Below are positions 54,094-64,000 of a DNA stretch of 64,000 nt, one piece after another. The notes under the pieces were generated by a model. It saw only the letters and a program-made list of their open reading frames with translations. It had not been told where the DNA came from and did no database searches. Within the stretch, counting starts at the first letter, position 1. Every line of letters begins with the position of its first letter. The DNA comes from Gambelia wislizenii (taxonomy: Eukaryota; Chordata; Lepidosauria; Squamata; Crotaphytidae): contig JAUMIR010000001.1 of the NCBI GenBank assembly GCA_030847615.1, positions 261,143,187 through 261,207,186 of the forward strand. The letters run 5' to 3'. Made by a program: the position numbers and the translations under genes.

Positions 54094-55189
54094 GGACTTT
54101 ATCAGATCAGCCTCTGAAAATGTCTCTTTCATGCTGTATTTAGAAGTGCCCCCCTGACACAAGAATCCCTTTTATCAAATGTTGCTGTTATAATTTAAAA
54201 AGCAACTCCAGCATTATTGGAGCATGAATGCTAGGGCTGTCTACTTCCTAGTTCGCAGGGGCGTGTGATCTCGGCAATTCTCGTGAGAAGATGGAAGCCC
54301 CCTTAAAAGTAAAAAAAACCCACCACCACCCCCAGCAAAATTAAAAGAAAAGACACACAAGCACTGAAACACACTTTTAAAATTCCAAGTGAATTGGAGA
54401 GGTTAACAAAAAGAGCATCCCATACATGGCTTTTGCTTTCTCACCCGGAAGTGTTCTGGCGGGACCACCCATTGATGCTGGAATCACAAGAGCTCAATGC
54501 CGCACAATTTCAGACACAGGCAAAAACCGCAGAAAAAATGCCACAGCTGATCTATTGACAGCTTAAGCTGTCAATAGAAAGTGATGCCTTATTTGCAACT
54601 TATAAATGCCATAGCATGATGTCATGCAGTATATGTCAGGGAAAATAGTTTTTGTGATCAGGAGTCTGTCTCCCCCTCCCTGAGTAATTTTTTCACCAGA
54701 CATTATAAGGCGCCAATTTCGTTATCAAAGGTTCATAAATCTGTCTGTTTTGTTATTCTGTTCTTTGGGGGTTGTATATGAGAAACGAAACTTGAGATTA
54801 CTTTCGTTTCTCCCAAAGACTGAGTGTTAGGGACTATATAACTGGGAGGGGTTATATTGGTTTTGTTCCTGAGATGGAAGAGAGCTTCAAGTTTGTGTGT
54901 ACCTCTCTTGCTTAGAGAAAACCTAGAAAACATGGTTAAATGTTTTCTGTTATTGTTTTTCCTTTTATTTAATTGTTATTAATAAAAGCCTAAAAGAATT
55001 TTGGCATGGACTTACTTTTGCACCAAAGGAGTATTTGTTTGCTCACAAAGCACACGTTTTCGTTGCATATCTCCTGTTCGGATGAACAGGGAGTGACTGC
55101 GCTCTGCACATTCCTGTGACAGTATAGGCACCCTTTTGCCTTCATTAGGCATTGTTACAATGCTGTATTTGCCACATCTGATAAAGTCC
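54094..55189. mobile_element. Harbinger-like MITE, GGACTTTATCAGA family, copy 3, split by an LTR
   Basis: Starts GGACTTTATCAGATCAG and ends CATCTGATAAAGTCC, with TAA on both sides (54091-54093, 55190-55192). Without the LTR at 54634-55121 and one GTATA, the element is about 600 bp, close to copies 1 (574) and 2 (586). After the LTR the sequence resumes with CACCCTTTTGCCTTCATTAGGCATTGTTACAATG, matching the same region of the other copies. Confidence 0.88.
54634..55121 (+). mobile_element. Solo LTR, 488 bp, 5-bp GTATA duplication
   Basis: It begins TGTCAGGG and ends CCTGTGACA. GTATA stands on both sides (54629-54633, 55122-55126). GACTATATAACTGG near 54830 could be the TATA box, and AATAAA is at 54981. 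It is unrelated in sequence to the 903-bp LTRs. A 5-bp duplication fits several LTR groups. No internal genes. Confidence 0.85.
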
Positions 55190-55665
55190 TAAAAAAGGCA
55201 GGATACTTTAACACTGCCAGATCATGGCAATCTTCATAGCTAGGAGTGGAAAAGTCTGTTAGTTTCACTTTCTCTGGCATTCAGTTTTTCAATTCTTTCT
55301 TATAAAGGTTTTCCTTTCTTTTCTCTTTTCGTTTCAGTTTTCTTACAAAGAATGTGTGAGATTTTAATGACAGAAGAAAATATTTTTCTGAAAGTGTGTG
55401 TGCGTATAGTCTTATAGGGCAGCCAATCTATATTGACTCAAGACTAAAAGATCACAAGGCTGTATCTGTGCCCTTCCACCACTTCCATTACAGACCTGTT
55501 AGTGCCACCATTATTATTGCTTTCCATGCAAGAAGGAATTATCATCTTATATCCCACGATAGAAGTGGTTTTGAAATATTCTGTCTTCAGGGAAAATGTT
55601 CAAACATCCACTTCTTCTCTGAGGAAACTCTGAAGATATATCATTCAAAGGATCCTGGGGCTCAT
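55190..55665. other. Unassigned DNA
   Basis: No gene or repeat was recognised. Confidence 0.4.
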
Positions 55666-55806
55666 GGGGCTTGTCTCTATGATAAAAACGCTCCTCATAG
55701 AATTTGAGGAGAATACCTTTTGTCCCAATGGGATTCCACATCATTTTGCCGTATTCTGAAGGAGTGGGCCAAAAAACAAACAAACAAACAAACAAACAAA
55801 ACAAAA
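55666..55806 (+). mobile_element. Harbinger-like MITE end plus (AAAC)n
   Basis: GGGGCTTGTCTCTATGATAAAAACGCTCCTCATAGAATTTGAGGAG matches 37029 and 46911. It breaks off at an AAAC microsatellite at about 55773-55806. Confidence 0.6.
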
Positions 55807-56544
55807 CCCTGAAAAAGTGAGAAAACTCAGTCAGGGGTATTCAACTAATTCCATCAAGCAAGCACTCAGGCATTTTCCCTGAGATCCTTTGCAGGCCCTC
55901 AGAATTTGCATCAGAGAAGTGAGGACAGTACAGATCAGATTCAAGGGATTGGAGAGGTTTGTAGTAGTGGAGAAGAGCAGGAAAACAAAACCTCCATTGC
56001 TTGCATCAAAAGTCCACTCATACGATGTTGGATTTAGCTCTGAAAGATAACTATATTCCAACCTACTCATTGATCTGGGACACAAAGTTTCCATTAGATC
56101 AAGAAACTTTGTCTCCAAAAAAATCAGATTTTTAGTAAGTATTGACAGATGAATCATCACAAGGGCTTACAACGGCTATTTAATTGGGAAATACAGATCA
56201 GTCTATAACAGTTTTGCATAGCAGTGGCTGGTGGCTTCCATGTCAGTGGGACAGTGAATCCAGGTTTTAATCCCAGCTGTAATGAGCTCTCCGAGGTGCT
56301 GAATCATAGTCATGAAAATGTCCCCCACCTTGGATAATGCCTTTAAAGCTAGCTAGAGCCTGGAATGGAATCACTGCCATACTGACATATGAAACCACCA
56401 TCGGTTTAGCATGTTTTCTAAATGTATCTCATTCATTTTCTGCATCTGCATCTGGCTGATGGATTCTGCTGATAATGCTGATCTAATTTGCGTATCAGCC
56501 CAGGGAATATGAATTAGGTTTGTTCATGTAAAAACGCAGCGTAA
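55807..56544. other. Unassigned DNA
   Basis: No gene or repeat was recognised. Confidence 0.4.
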
Positions 56545-56599
56545 AAGAATCAAAGAATCATAGAATTGGAAGGGGCCCCCATAGGGCAACAAATCCAAC

Positions 56600-57120
56600 C
56601 TCCTGCTCCGAGCACAATTTAAAGTGCTGGTCATGACCTATAAAGCCCTATACAGCTTGGGTCCAAACTATTTGAAAGACCCTATCTCTCGATATGAACC
56701 TGCCAGAATTTTAAGATCCTCAGGGGAAGGCTTTCTCTTGATCCCACCATCAACCCAGGCTTGCTTTGTAAGGACACAAGAGAGAACCTTCTCAGTGGCT
56801 TCTCCCACCCTCTGGAACACCCTTCCTCGGGAGGCTAGGCTGACCCCCTCCCTGCTTTTCTTTCGCCAGCAGGCCAAAACATTTTTATTTCAGCAAGCTT
56901 TTAATTTGTAGATGCAGAAACAGAGGCTTTATTGGGGTGTGCTTTTATGTGTTTTTACTGTTTTAACTTGAATATGTTTTAAAAAAATAATTTTAATTGT
57001 TACTTTTAATTATTTGTAATTGTCTTATTTTTTGCTTGTTTTTATGTTGTAAACCACCTAGGCAGTGCTTTGGCACTGATAGGTGGTATAGATATTCAAT
57101 AAATAAAATTTAAAAAAATA
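56600..57120 (+). mobile_element. L2-like LINE 3' end nested in CR1
   Basis: The + strand frame 56624-56911 encodes the LINE RT C-terminus: VMTYKALYSLGPNYLKDPIS, RYEPARILRSSGEGFLL, TFSVASPTLWNTLPREARL and FRQQAKTFLFQQAF. The T-rich 3' UTR ends TTGTAAACCACCTAGGC, then GGTGGTATAGATATTCAATAAATAAAATTTAAAAAAAT. It lies between CTCCTGCT and CAATGCAGGA of the antisense CR1. The frame has no stop over 95 residues, so the insertion is comparatively young. Clade: L2/CR1 group. Confidence 0.75.
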
Positions 57121-57850
57121 TTAAATAAATAAACAATGCAGGAACTCCTTCTAGAGCATCTTCAGCATGTAGCTGTCTAGCCCCATTTTGAAGATATCCC
57201 AGAGAAAGATACCCCACCACCTCTCTAGGTAATTGATTCCATTGTTGAACCACTTATACTGTCAAGAAGTTTCTTCTAATGTTCAATTAAAATCTATCCA
57301 CCTGTAACTTAAAACCAGTAGACCTGGTCCTCCTCTCTGGGGCAGCAGAGAACAGGCCCATCCCCTCCTCTCTGTGACTGCCATTGAAGTATTTAAATAG
57401 TGCAGTCACGTCACCCCTCAGTCTTTTCTTCACCAGGCTGAACATGCTCAACTCCCTCAATCCTTCCTCATATGGTTTGTTTTCCATACCTATTATCATC
57501 CTTGTTGCCTTTCTCTGAACCTGCTATAACTTGTCTATATCCTCCCTAGAATGAGGTGCCCAGAACTGAACACAGTACTCCAGATGAGGCCTGACTAGTG
57601 CAGAACATACTGGAACTGTTACTTCCTCTGTCTTGGGACCTAAGGTTCTAGTAATGCAAGCTAAAATATTAGTTTAGCTTTCATTCTTTGCTGCAGCATC
57701 ACACTGCTGGGTCATGTTCAACTTATGTTCAAGAATAATCCCAACGTCCTTTTCACATGTAGTATTGCTGAGCCAAGTAGCCCCCAACCTATAAGTGTTC
57801 ATTTGGTTTGTGGCCTAAATGCGGAATTTTGCATTTGTCTCTGCTGAATA

Positions 57851-58240
57851 TCATTTCATTAGTTTCATCCAAATTTCTAGTTTATCAAGGTCCTTTTTAA
57901 TTCCCTTTCTATCTTCCAATGGGTTAGCTACCCCTCCCAGTTTTGTATCATTCGAAAACTCGATAAGGATTCCCTCCACCCCATCATCTAAGTTATTGAT
58001 AAAAATGTTGATGAGTGTTGGCCCCAAGACAGAACCCTGTGGCACTGCATTTGAGGCTTTCCTCCAGTTTGAAGCATAGCCATTGGTGAGGATTCTTTGA
58101 ACATGGTTTTCTAAACAATTATAGATCCATCTGAGAGTGTTCCCATCTATTCCACATTTCAACATTGCTAATCAAAATATCATGTAGGACCTTATCAGAT
58201 GCTTTGCTGAAATCCAGATAAATGACATCCAAGTTGACAG
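57851..58240 (-). pseudogene. CR1 reverse transcriptase fragment
   Basis: The minus strand reads VNLDVIYLDFSKASDKVLHD, then, after a frame change, GIDGNTLRWIYNCLENHVQR, SNAVPQGSVLGPTLINIFIN, LDDGVEGILIEFSNDTKLGG and KKDLDKLEIW. These are RT palm blocks of CR1 (normally DFSKAFD, PQGSVLGP and the FADDTKL block). The catalytic Asp pair reads SND instead of ADD, so it is inactive. Upstream and downstream coding parts are missing or shifted. On established grounds RT copies the element RNA at a nicked target. Confidence 0.8.
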
Positions 58241-58436
58241 TGACATCCTGGATAGGTGCACCAGGAAGATAGCACACATCCCAATACACCTTGTCAGGCT
58301 GGCACACAGGTGCCTCTATACCTCCGAGCAATGAGTCCCAATCAACAGCACCTTTCTTTTCTTTTTGTTGCACTTGATGGTTACATGATTCGTGCCTTGG
58401 CATGCATTGTCCCTTGTTTCCTGTTGCTCTCCTCAT
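58229..58436 (-). pseudogene. CR1 ORF1 SGNH-esterase fragment
   Basis: On the minus strand the open frame starting at 58436 reads a Lys/Gln-rich lead (QVQQKEKKGAVDW), then DSLLGGIEAPVCQPDK and VCYLPGAPIQDVTV. This matches the plan of the first part of the esterase in CR1 ORF1, where GDSLLRGxE carries the nucleophile Ser. Here G before DS reads W. The frame continues without a stop into the RT palm at 58229, so hundreds of codons of ORF1 and the endonuclease are absent. Based on remembered family motifs. Confidence 0.6.
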
Positions 58437-58849
58437 GAAGATGTAGGAAGCAATTGCTTATTTGGAGCAGTTCTTAATCCCTTCTGCATGTTCTGCTTTT
58501 TTAAAATATAATTTTTATTGATTATTATTTTAAACATACCATAAAAACACCTTACATACATTTCTCAACACCAAAAACCTTACTCTCACCATTTCTCACC
58601 AATCGAACTCTTCTCTACTTTTCCTCTCTTTCCATTCATACCTCATGACTTCCTTGTTTTCTTTTCCTTCCATTTTGCTTTATTCACAAATAACTTCCCC
58701 CTTCTAATTTCTCACTTAGTTCTTCTCTGCTTCCTGTTTCCATTACAATTTTTATTTTATTTAATCTTGCTCTTCTAATTTTATATATGCCTCTTCACCC
58801 CATCTATCTTTCAATAAAGGGTTTAATATCTCCCAAGTCTATAAATCTT

Positions 58850-61800
58850 TCAATTTTTTTTTTTATCATCTAGCATAACTGTTAATCTTTCCATTTCATA
58901 CATATCCATGAGTTTCAGTGCCCATTCCTCTATCAAGGGTATTTCCCAAGTCTTCCAATGTTTTGCGAAAATTATTCTAGCGGCTGACATCATATATAAT
59001 AAAACCTTCCGGTATTTCTTTTGCACCTGTCCATCCAACTTCTCCAACATATTCAATAGGAATATCTCCAGGTCACATGGAAAGTTTATATCAAACAATT
59101 TTATAATTATTTTATGGCTTTCCCCCCAATATTTTCCTGCTTTCTCACATTTCCACCAAATGTGGTAGTAGGTACCTGTCACCTTCTGACACTTCGAACA
59201 TTGGTCTGACATGTTTCTGTATATCTTTGCTAATCTCTCTGGTGTTAAATGCCATCTGGTCATCATTTTATATGTATTCTCTTTAATATTGTTACTTCTT
59301 GTGAAGGATAAATTCTTCCCCCATAGTTTTTCCCATTGATCTAAAGCTATGTCATAAACAAAGTTCCTTGCCCATTTTAACATATATGGTTTTATAACTT
59401 CTTGCTCTTGGTTTAATTTTAATGATATCTTATATAATTTTGACAAGATATTTTTCTTGCTACCTTGTAGCACTCTATCAAATTCTGTGTTTTCCATTTC
59501 CATTCCTTCTAGCTTTTGATCAATTTTAAACTTCTCCATCAGTTGCCTATATAAAAACCAGTAGCATTCAATGTTCTCCCTCTGGAGTTAATCCTGAGTT
59601 TTCATTATATAGTTATTTCCTATTTTCTTTCATAAATCTTTATATGATAGCCATCTTCACTTGTACAAGTCCTCCTTTTTGAAGTATGCCTCATGGTTGG
59701 ACAGCTGTATTGGTGTTTTAAGATAAAGTTTCCTTTTATACTTTGTCCATATTCTTAATAGAGCTCTCCTTAGATAATGGTGTGTAAATTCTCTATGGAC
59801 TTTTGCTTTGTTATGCCATAGATAGGCATGCCAACCGAACCTGGCATTAAAACCTTCTAGTGCTAATAGCCTTGGATTCCCTAGTGTTATCCACTCTAGC
59901 ACCCTAGACATTGCGCTCGCATGATAATACATTTGTAAATCTGGTAGTGCCAGACCACCCCTTTCCTTGGCATCTGTTAGTATTTTATATTTAATCCTTG
60001 GTTTTTTACCTTGCCGTATAAATCTCGTCAGATCTTTAATCCAAGAATTAAATACCCTATCGTTTATTATAATGGGTATATTCTGAAAGAGGTATAGCAA
60101 CTTAGGGAGTACATTCATTTTGATAGATCCTATCCTCCCCAATAAGGATAAATCTATTTTTCCCATTTTTTCAAGTCCTCCCTAATTTTGCACCATGTTT
60201 TTGTATAATTATTTTCAAATAGATTGGAATTCTTCTTAGAAATAACTATGCCTAAGTATTTAGCTTCCTTTACTGCCTTATATCCTGATATTTCCTCTAA
60301 TTCTTGCTCTTCTTGTTTCCTTATATTCTTAGCATCACAGTCTTTTCTTTATTTTTAATCCTGCCCATTTCCCAAACTCTTTCACTAACTCCAGTAATTC
60401 CCGTATTCTATCTTTAGGATTTTCTAGTATGAAGACTAAATTGTCAGCAAAGGCCTTGTATTTATATTCATATCTTTGCCACTTCCACCCTCTAATTTGC
60501 TGATCTGTTCTAATTTTTCTATTTAATATCTCCAATACCATGATAAATAATAGAGGGGAAAGGGAGCTTCCCTGTTTCGTCCCTCTTTCGATTTTACATG
60601 TATTTATTTTCTCTCCATTTATTACTATTTGAGCTTCTTGCTCTTTATAAATCTTACTAATCCAGGTATGATATTTTTCTCCTATATTCATTCTTTTTAT
60701 AACTTCCAACATAAATTCCCACCTTATGTTGTCGAAGGCCTTTTCTGCGTCGGCAAATATCATCAATAGCTCTTTCTCATTATGTTTCTCATAAAATTCT
60801 ATTAGATCTATGATTACCCTCACATTATCTTTTGTTTGCTGACCTGGTAAAAAGCCACTTTGATCCTCGTAGATCCATTTTTTCAAAACTTTCTTCGATC
60901 TTTCTGCTAGAATGTTTTAAAATATTTTATAGTCTATATTCAGCAGGGATATTGGTCTGTAGTTTGCTGGTTGTGTCTGATCTTTGCCTTCTTTTGGAAT
61001 TAAAATTATATCGGCTTTTTTCCATGAGTCTGGGCATTTCCCTGAGTATATATTGTTTAAGACCCTATGCAGAGGTTCTATTGGTTCGTCTACGAATACT
61101 TTATAATATAAGGTCGAAAAGCCATCGGGACTTGGTGCTTTTCCCGTCTTCATCTGTTTTATTGCCTCCCTGATTTCTTGTTTTGTAATTTGTTTGTCCA
61201 AATCTATCTTGTCTTCTTCCAAAATTTGGGGTATATTTTCTTTATCCAAATATTCCTTCATTTTGGTGTCATAGGACTTTTTCAGACGAAGAAAAATAAC
61301 GCAAGCAACCTCTCCAGCTTGCGAGGCTGCTGCGCTGCAAAGCGCCCCTTTTGTATGACGCTTGCCTCTGCTGGTACTGTTGCGGTACCGTAGGGAGAGC
61401 TGAGCATCATATTTCATTGATTTTTACTCACGATCAACTTTCGTGAGTAAAAAATCAACGAAATATGATGCTCAGCTCTCCCTGCGGTACTGCAACAGTA
61501 CCGGCAGGGGCGAGCGTCATACGAAAGGGGCGCTTTGCAGCGCAGCAGCCTCGCAAGCTGGAGAGGCTGCTTGCGTTATTTTTCTTCATCCAAAAAAGTC
61601 CATAATCATCTGATGTCTTATATTTGGCATATAACTTGGAATAAAATTCTTGAAATATTTTAATTATCTCATTTTGTTTTGTAGCTCTTATTTGATTATA
61701 TTTTATTTCTGTTATTAGTTTTTTCTCTCTCTCTTTTCTCAACTTATGGGCTAACCACTTGCCCGGTCTATTAGAATGTTTGAAGTATTTTTGTTGAGTA

Positions 61801-62817
61801 AATTTCAATTTGTTTGCTATCTCTGTTGCCATATTCAATTCCAGTCTTTTTTTCAAAACTAGTAACTCTTCTCTTGTCTTCTCCTCAGTTGGGTTTTCTT
61901 TTAATCTATTTTCTTTTTCTATTATTGTCTCCTCAATTTCTTTTTCTCTTTCTCTTCTTCTTTTAATATATAGAGCTTCTTGTTGTATCAGCTATCCTCT
62001 TATAACCGCTTTTCCTGCGTCCCACACTATATCAATGGCTGTTCCTTTATCTAAATTTTCTTCAAAGAATTGTTTTAATCTAGTTTTTATATTCTCTATT
62101 ACTGAATCTTTCTTTACTTCCAGGGTCACAGGACTATGATCTGAATTTTTTTGTTTTATTTCCACTTTTTTTTACATCTTTCACTAGTGTTTTCAATATC
62201 AACATCATATCTATTCTGGACCATGACTTGTAACGATCTGAATAGTAGGTGCAATCTTTCTCCTGACCATGTCTTAACTTCCACATATCTATAAGGGATA
62301 ACTGTTCTACCATTACCTCTACCTCCTTTGGCAATTTACCCTGGGACTCCTTTTTATTATTTACCTTTGTAGATCTATCTACGTTCATATCCAAAACTCC
62401 ATTCCAGGCCCCTGCTAGAATCAGATTATCATAATCATATTTTAAAATTAGTTGTAGCGATTTTTTGTAAAATTTTCCTTTATTTTCTAGAGGACCATAA
62501 ATCCTTATCAACAAGATTTTTTTGTTTTGTAGAGTTACTTCCACACCCAAAGAAAAATCCTTCTTTGTCTTTAAATATTTCTCTTGATTGGTATCTTTTA
62601 TTCATGTAAATTGCCACTCCCCTCTTTTTTTTTAATTAGTTGCATATACTTCTCCTAGGTTTTTATTCTTCAAGAGTTTCACATCCTGGTCGCAGATATG
62701 TGTCTCTTGTAGACATATAATATCAAATTTTTGTTTTAGCAAGTAGTGAAATACTAGACACCTTTTGTTCGGACTATTTAGTCCTCTCACGTTCCAACTT
62801 ATTATTTTCCCCTTCAT
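58850..62817 (-). pseudogene. L1 ORF2: endonuclease, RT and zinc knuckle, dead
   Basis: Endonuclease blocks: IISWNVRGLNSPNKR and IICLQETHI (62817-62680), then LAGAWNGVLD where GDxN is expected, and SRIDMML. RT blocks: EAIKQMKTGKAPSPDGF, ILIPKEGKDQTQPANYRPIS, IYEDQSGFLPGQQTKDN, IFADAEKAFDNIRWEF, GTKQGSSLSPLLF and AFADNLVFILE where FADD is expected. Thumb and C-terminal parts follow (60166-59657), then the C-terminal domain (59539-58850) with CSKCQKVTGTYYHIWWKC, the L1 cysteine knuckle. Lost catalytic Asp in both enzymes plus frame breaks near 62590, 62120, 60900, 60340 and 59600. The MITE at 61274-61601 lies between endonuclease and RT. Confidence 0.85.
61274..61601. mobile_element. Fold-back MITE, 328 bp, 3-bp ATA duplication, inside L1
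   Basis: Starts GGACTTTTTCAGACGAAG and ends CTTCATCCAAAAAAGTCC. ATA stands on both sides (61271-61273, 61602-61604). The arms are near-perfect inverse copies over about 150 bp each (GCAAGCAACCTCTCCAGCTT, GCGAGGCTGCTGCGCTGCAA, AAGCGCCCCTTT, GTACTGTTGC, GAGCTGAGCATCATATTTC), with the centre ACTCACGATCAACTTTCGTGAGT. With the element and one ATA removed, the L1 ORF2 frame reads on without a break. Sister copy at 16377-16685. Confidence 0.92.
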
Positions 62818-62850
62818 TTCATCTATCTTATTTTAAGGCTCTTCTTAGCC

Positions 62851-63960
62851 TTAGTTATCTTCGTCTACTCCTGTAGCTCCTGCTTCTTCAGTTTCTTCAA
62901 ATTCTTCCTCTTCTTCTTCCTTTTCTACTTCTCCAACTTCCTCTTCTTCTCCTCCTCTTAACACCTCTTGATCTGTTTCTTCTGGTATTTCTCCTTTTCC
63001 TAGTGTTACGCTCAATCTTTCTCTACTTTCCTTTACCTTTATCTTCAATGTTGATGGTTCTTTTTGGCTGGTATCCCCCTTTGTTTTCTTTTCTTTCCTC
63101 TCTTGTTCTTCTGGTTGGTTCAGATCCTCTTCTCTTTTTTCTTCTGTCTTATTTTCTTTCCTCTTTATCTTTATATCTATACTTCGTGAAGGGTCTTCTT
63201 GAATCTTTGCCAAAAAGTTTCTTGCTTTGGGTATTGTATTAATTAAATATGTTTTAGCTTGATATGTCACCACAATACCTTCAAGCTTATTCCACTTATA
63301 ACCAATTCTTCTCTCTCTCAGAATTTGTGTTAAGAACCCTTATTCCTTTCTTCTTTTCAATATCTGAAGAGGTAAATCTTTATATATTTTTACCTCTTGA
63401 CCTTCTATTTTCAAATTCATTTTTAAACTCTGTTACTATATCTTTTACCCTTTCTCTAATGAAGTAGACCACTATATCTCAGGGTAACTTGTTTTTCCTT
63501 GCTACCCACGAGTCAATTCGGAACAGTTTGTTTATCTCCACGTCCGTTGTTCCTGATCCCAATTTATAAATTCAGCCAATGCCGGGACTACTCGCATGGC
63601 TATATCTTCATCTCGTATTTCTGATAGTCCTCTAATTTTAATCCATTTCACTCTTTTGTTTATTTCCTGTAATATTTTATAATTATCATCTGATTCTACT
63701 CTGTTTTCTAATGATTGAGTTCTTTTTTCCAAATTAACTGTCTTCTCTTGCAGGTCTTGAAGGTCTTTACTAATTTTATTTATATCTTTGGTTACTGTTT
63801 CTAATTGGGATCCGAATTTTTCTAGTTGTTCTTGTAAGTCCATTTTTATCTCTCCCTTTAAATCTTTCATTTCAGATTTCAGTTCTCCACTTAGTTTTTT
63901 AAATTCCTGTAATAACATCACATTTGTTTCTCCAATTTTTGTAGTTAATTCTATTGACAA
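62851..63960 (-). pseudogene. L1 ORF1 protein, frameshifted
   Basis: L1 ORF1p is an RNA chaperone that coats L1 RNA as a trimer. The N-terminal frame (63960-63532) is a long coiled coil with heptads (LQEFKKLSGELKSEMKDLKG, KDINKISKDLQDLQEKTVNL, LEKRTQSLENRV) followed by the start of an RRM-like domain (RVKWIKIRGLSE). After shifts the frame 63273-62851 gives the end of the C-terminal domain (YQAKTYLINTIPKARNFLAK), then a highly charged extension of about 115 residues with Glu runs (VEKEEEEEEFEETEE). That tail is longer and more acidic than in mammalian ORF1p. The middle (63531-63274) is frameshifted. Confidence 0.75.
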
Positions 63961-64000
63961 TCTTCTAACCTCTTGTGTCTGTGGCTTTGTTTGTGCTAAA

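Larger units (their letters stand above)
56545..58495 (-). mobile_element. CR1 LINE, antisense, rearranged and split
   Basis: The antisense 3' terminus (AGAATCATAGAATTGGAAGG) is at 56546-56600. The CR1 resumes at about 57130 after a nested LINE, and runs through the 3' half of the RT to about 58240. There the RT frame joins directly to sequence resembling the SGNH esterase of CR1 ORF1 (about 58350-58230). It ends at the poly(T) junction with the L1. Confidence 0.8.
58496..64000 (-). mobile_element. L1 LINE, antisense, nearly complete
   Basis: The minus strand carries ORF1 (63960-62851), a 33-base gap, ORF2 (62817-58850) and a 3' UTR ending at a T run (58496-58502 on +), which represents the poly(A). 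The 5' UTR lies outside the window. It is split by a fold-back MITE at 61274-61601. The strand is A-rich, as in mammalian and squamate L1. Many frameshifts make it inactive. Confidence 0.9.

Noticed and set aside
61274..61601. CRISPR-like or bacterial attachment palindrome
   Set aside because: There is one long inverted repeat, not spaced direct repeats, and the context is a vertebrate L1.

Overview
This window looks like non-coding chromosomal DNA from a squamate reptile, most likely a lizard. The basis is the repeat mix: CR1, L2 and L1 LINEs, a Sauria-type tRNA SINE, MIR/CORE-SINEs, a 5S-rRNA-derived SINE, a DIRS/Ngaro-type tyrosine-recombinase retrotransposon, Tigger/pogo MITEs and many PIF/Harbinger-like MITEs. 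I found no host protein-coding gene, tRNA or CRISPR array. Every protein-like stretch I could recognise belongs to a decayed retrotransposon. The species and the repeat family names are inferences, because no database search was possible.

Layout. 1-6.3 kb: a CR1 scrap, microsatellites, small MITEs and mostly unassigned DNA. 6.3-8.5 kb: antisense LINE with a GVGF-type endonuclease and a C-terminal C2HC finger. 10.0-10.6 and 14.2-14.9 kb: L2 3' ends in opposite orientations. 13.4-13.8 kb: repeat-free block that could be a conserved non-coding element. 15.5-18.8 kb: L2-like LINE end beside an antisense DIRS/Ngaro relic (RNase H, tyrosine recombinase, SGNH hydrolase) that is split by a fold-back MITE. 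21.9-24.6 kb: another fold-back MITE, then a solo LTR split by a GC-rich TA-flanked transposon. 25.2-25.7 kb: LTR followed by a primer-binding-site-like sequence. 27.5-31.3 kb: Harbinger-like MITE and a Tigger MITE carrying tandem repeats. 33.0-36.0 kb: antisense LINE that keeps its 5' end but has lost its reverse transcriptase. 36.6-38.1 kb: nested palindromes around a Harbinger-like element. 41.0-41.9 kb: second solo LTR of the same family. 43.1-44.0 kb: CR1 split by a Sauria SINE. 45.7-55.2 kb: further Harbinger-like copies (one split by a different solo LTR), an inverted duplication of a 5S SINE, a third divergent LTR and a CR1 3' end. 56.5-58.5 kb: rearranged CR1 split by another LINE. 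58.5-64.0 kb: antisense L1, nearly complete but dead, running off the window edge and split by a fold-back MITE.

Nothing here works as an operon or pathway. The story is one of insertion order. The most striking signal is a set of elements with 3-bp target-site duplications (TAA, TTA or ATA) and GGAC...GTCC or GAGCC...GGCTC ends. Several are long near-palindromes. In two cases the host element into which they jumped can be read across the insertion.
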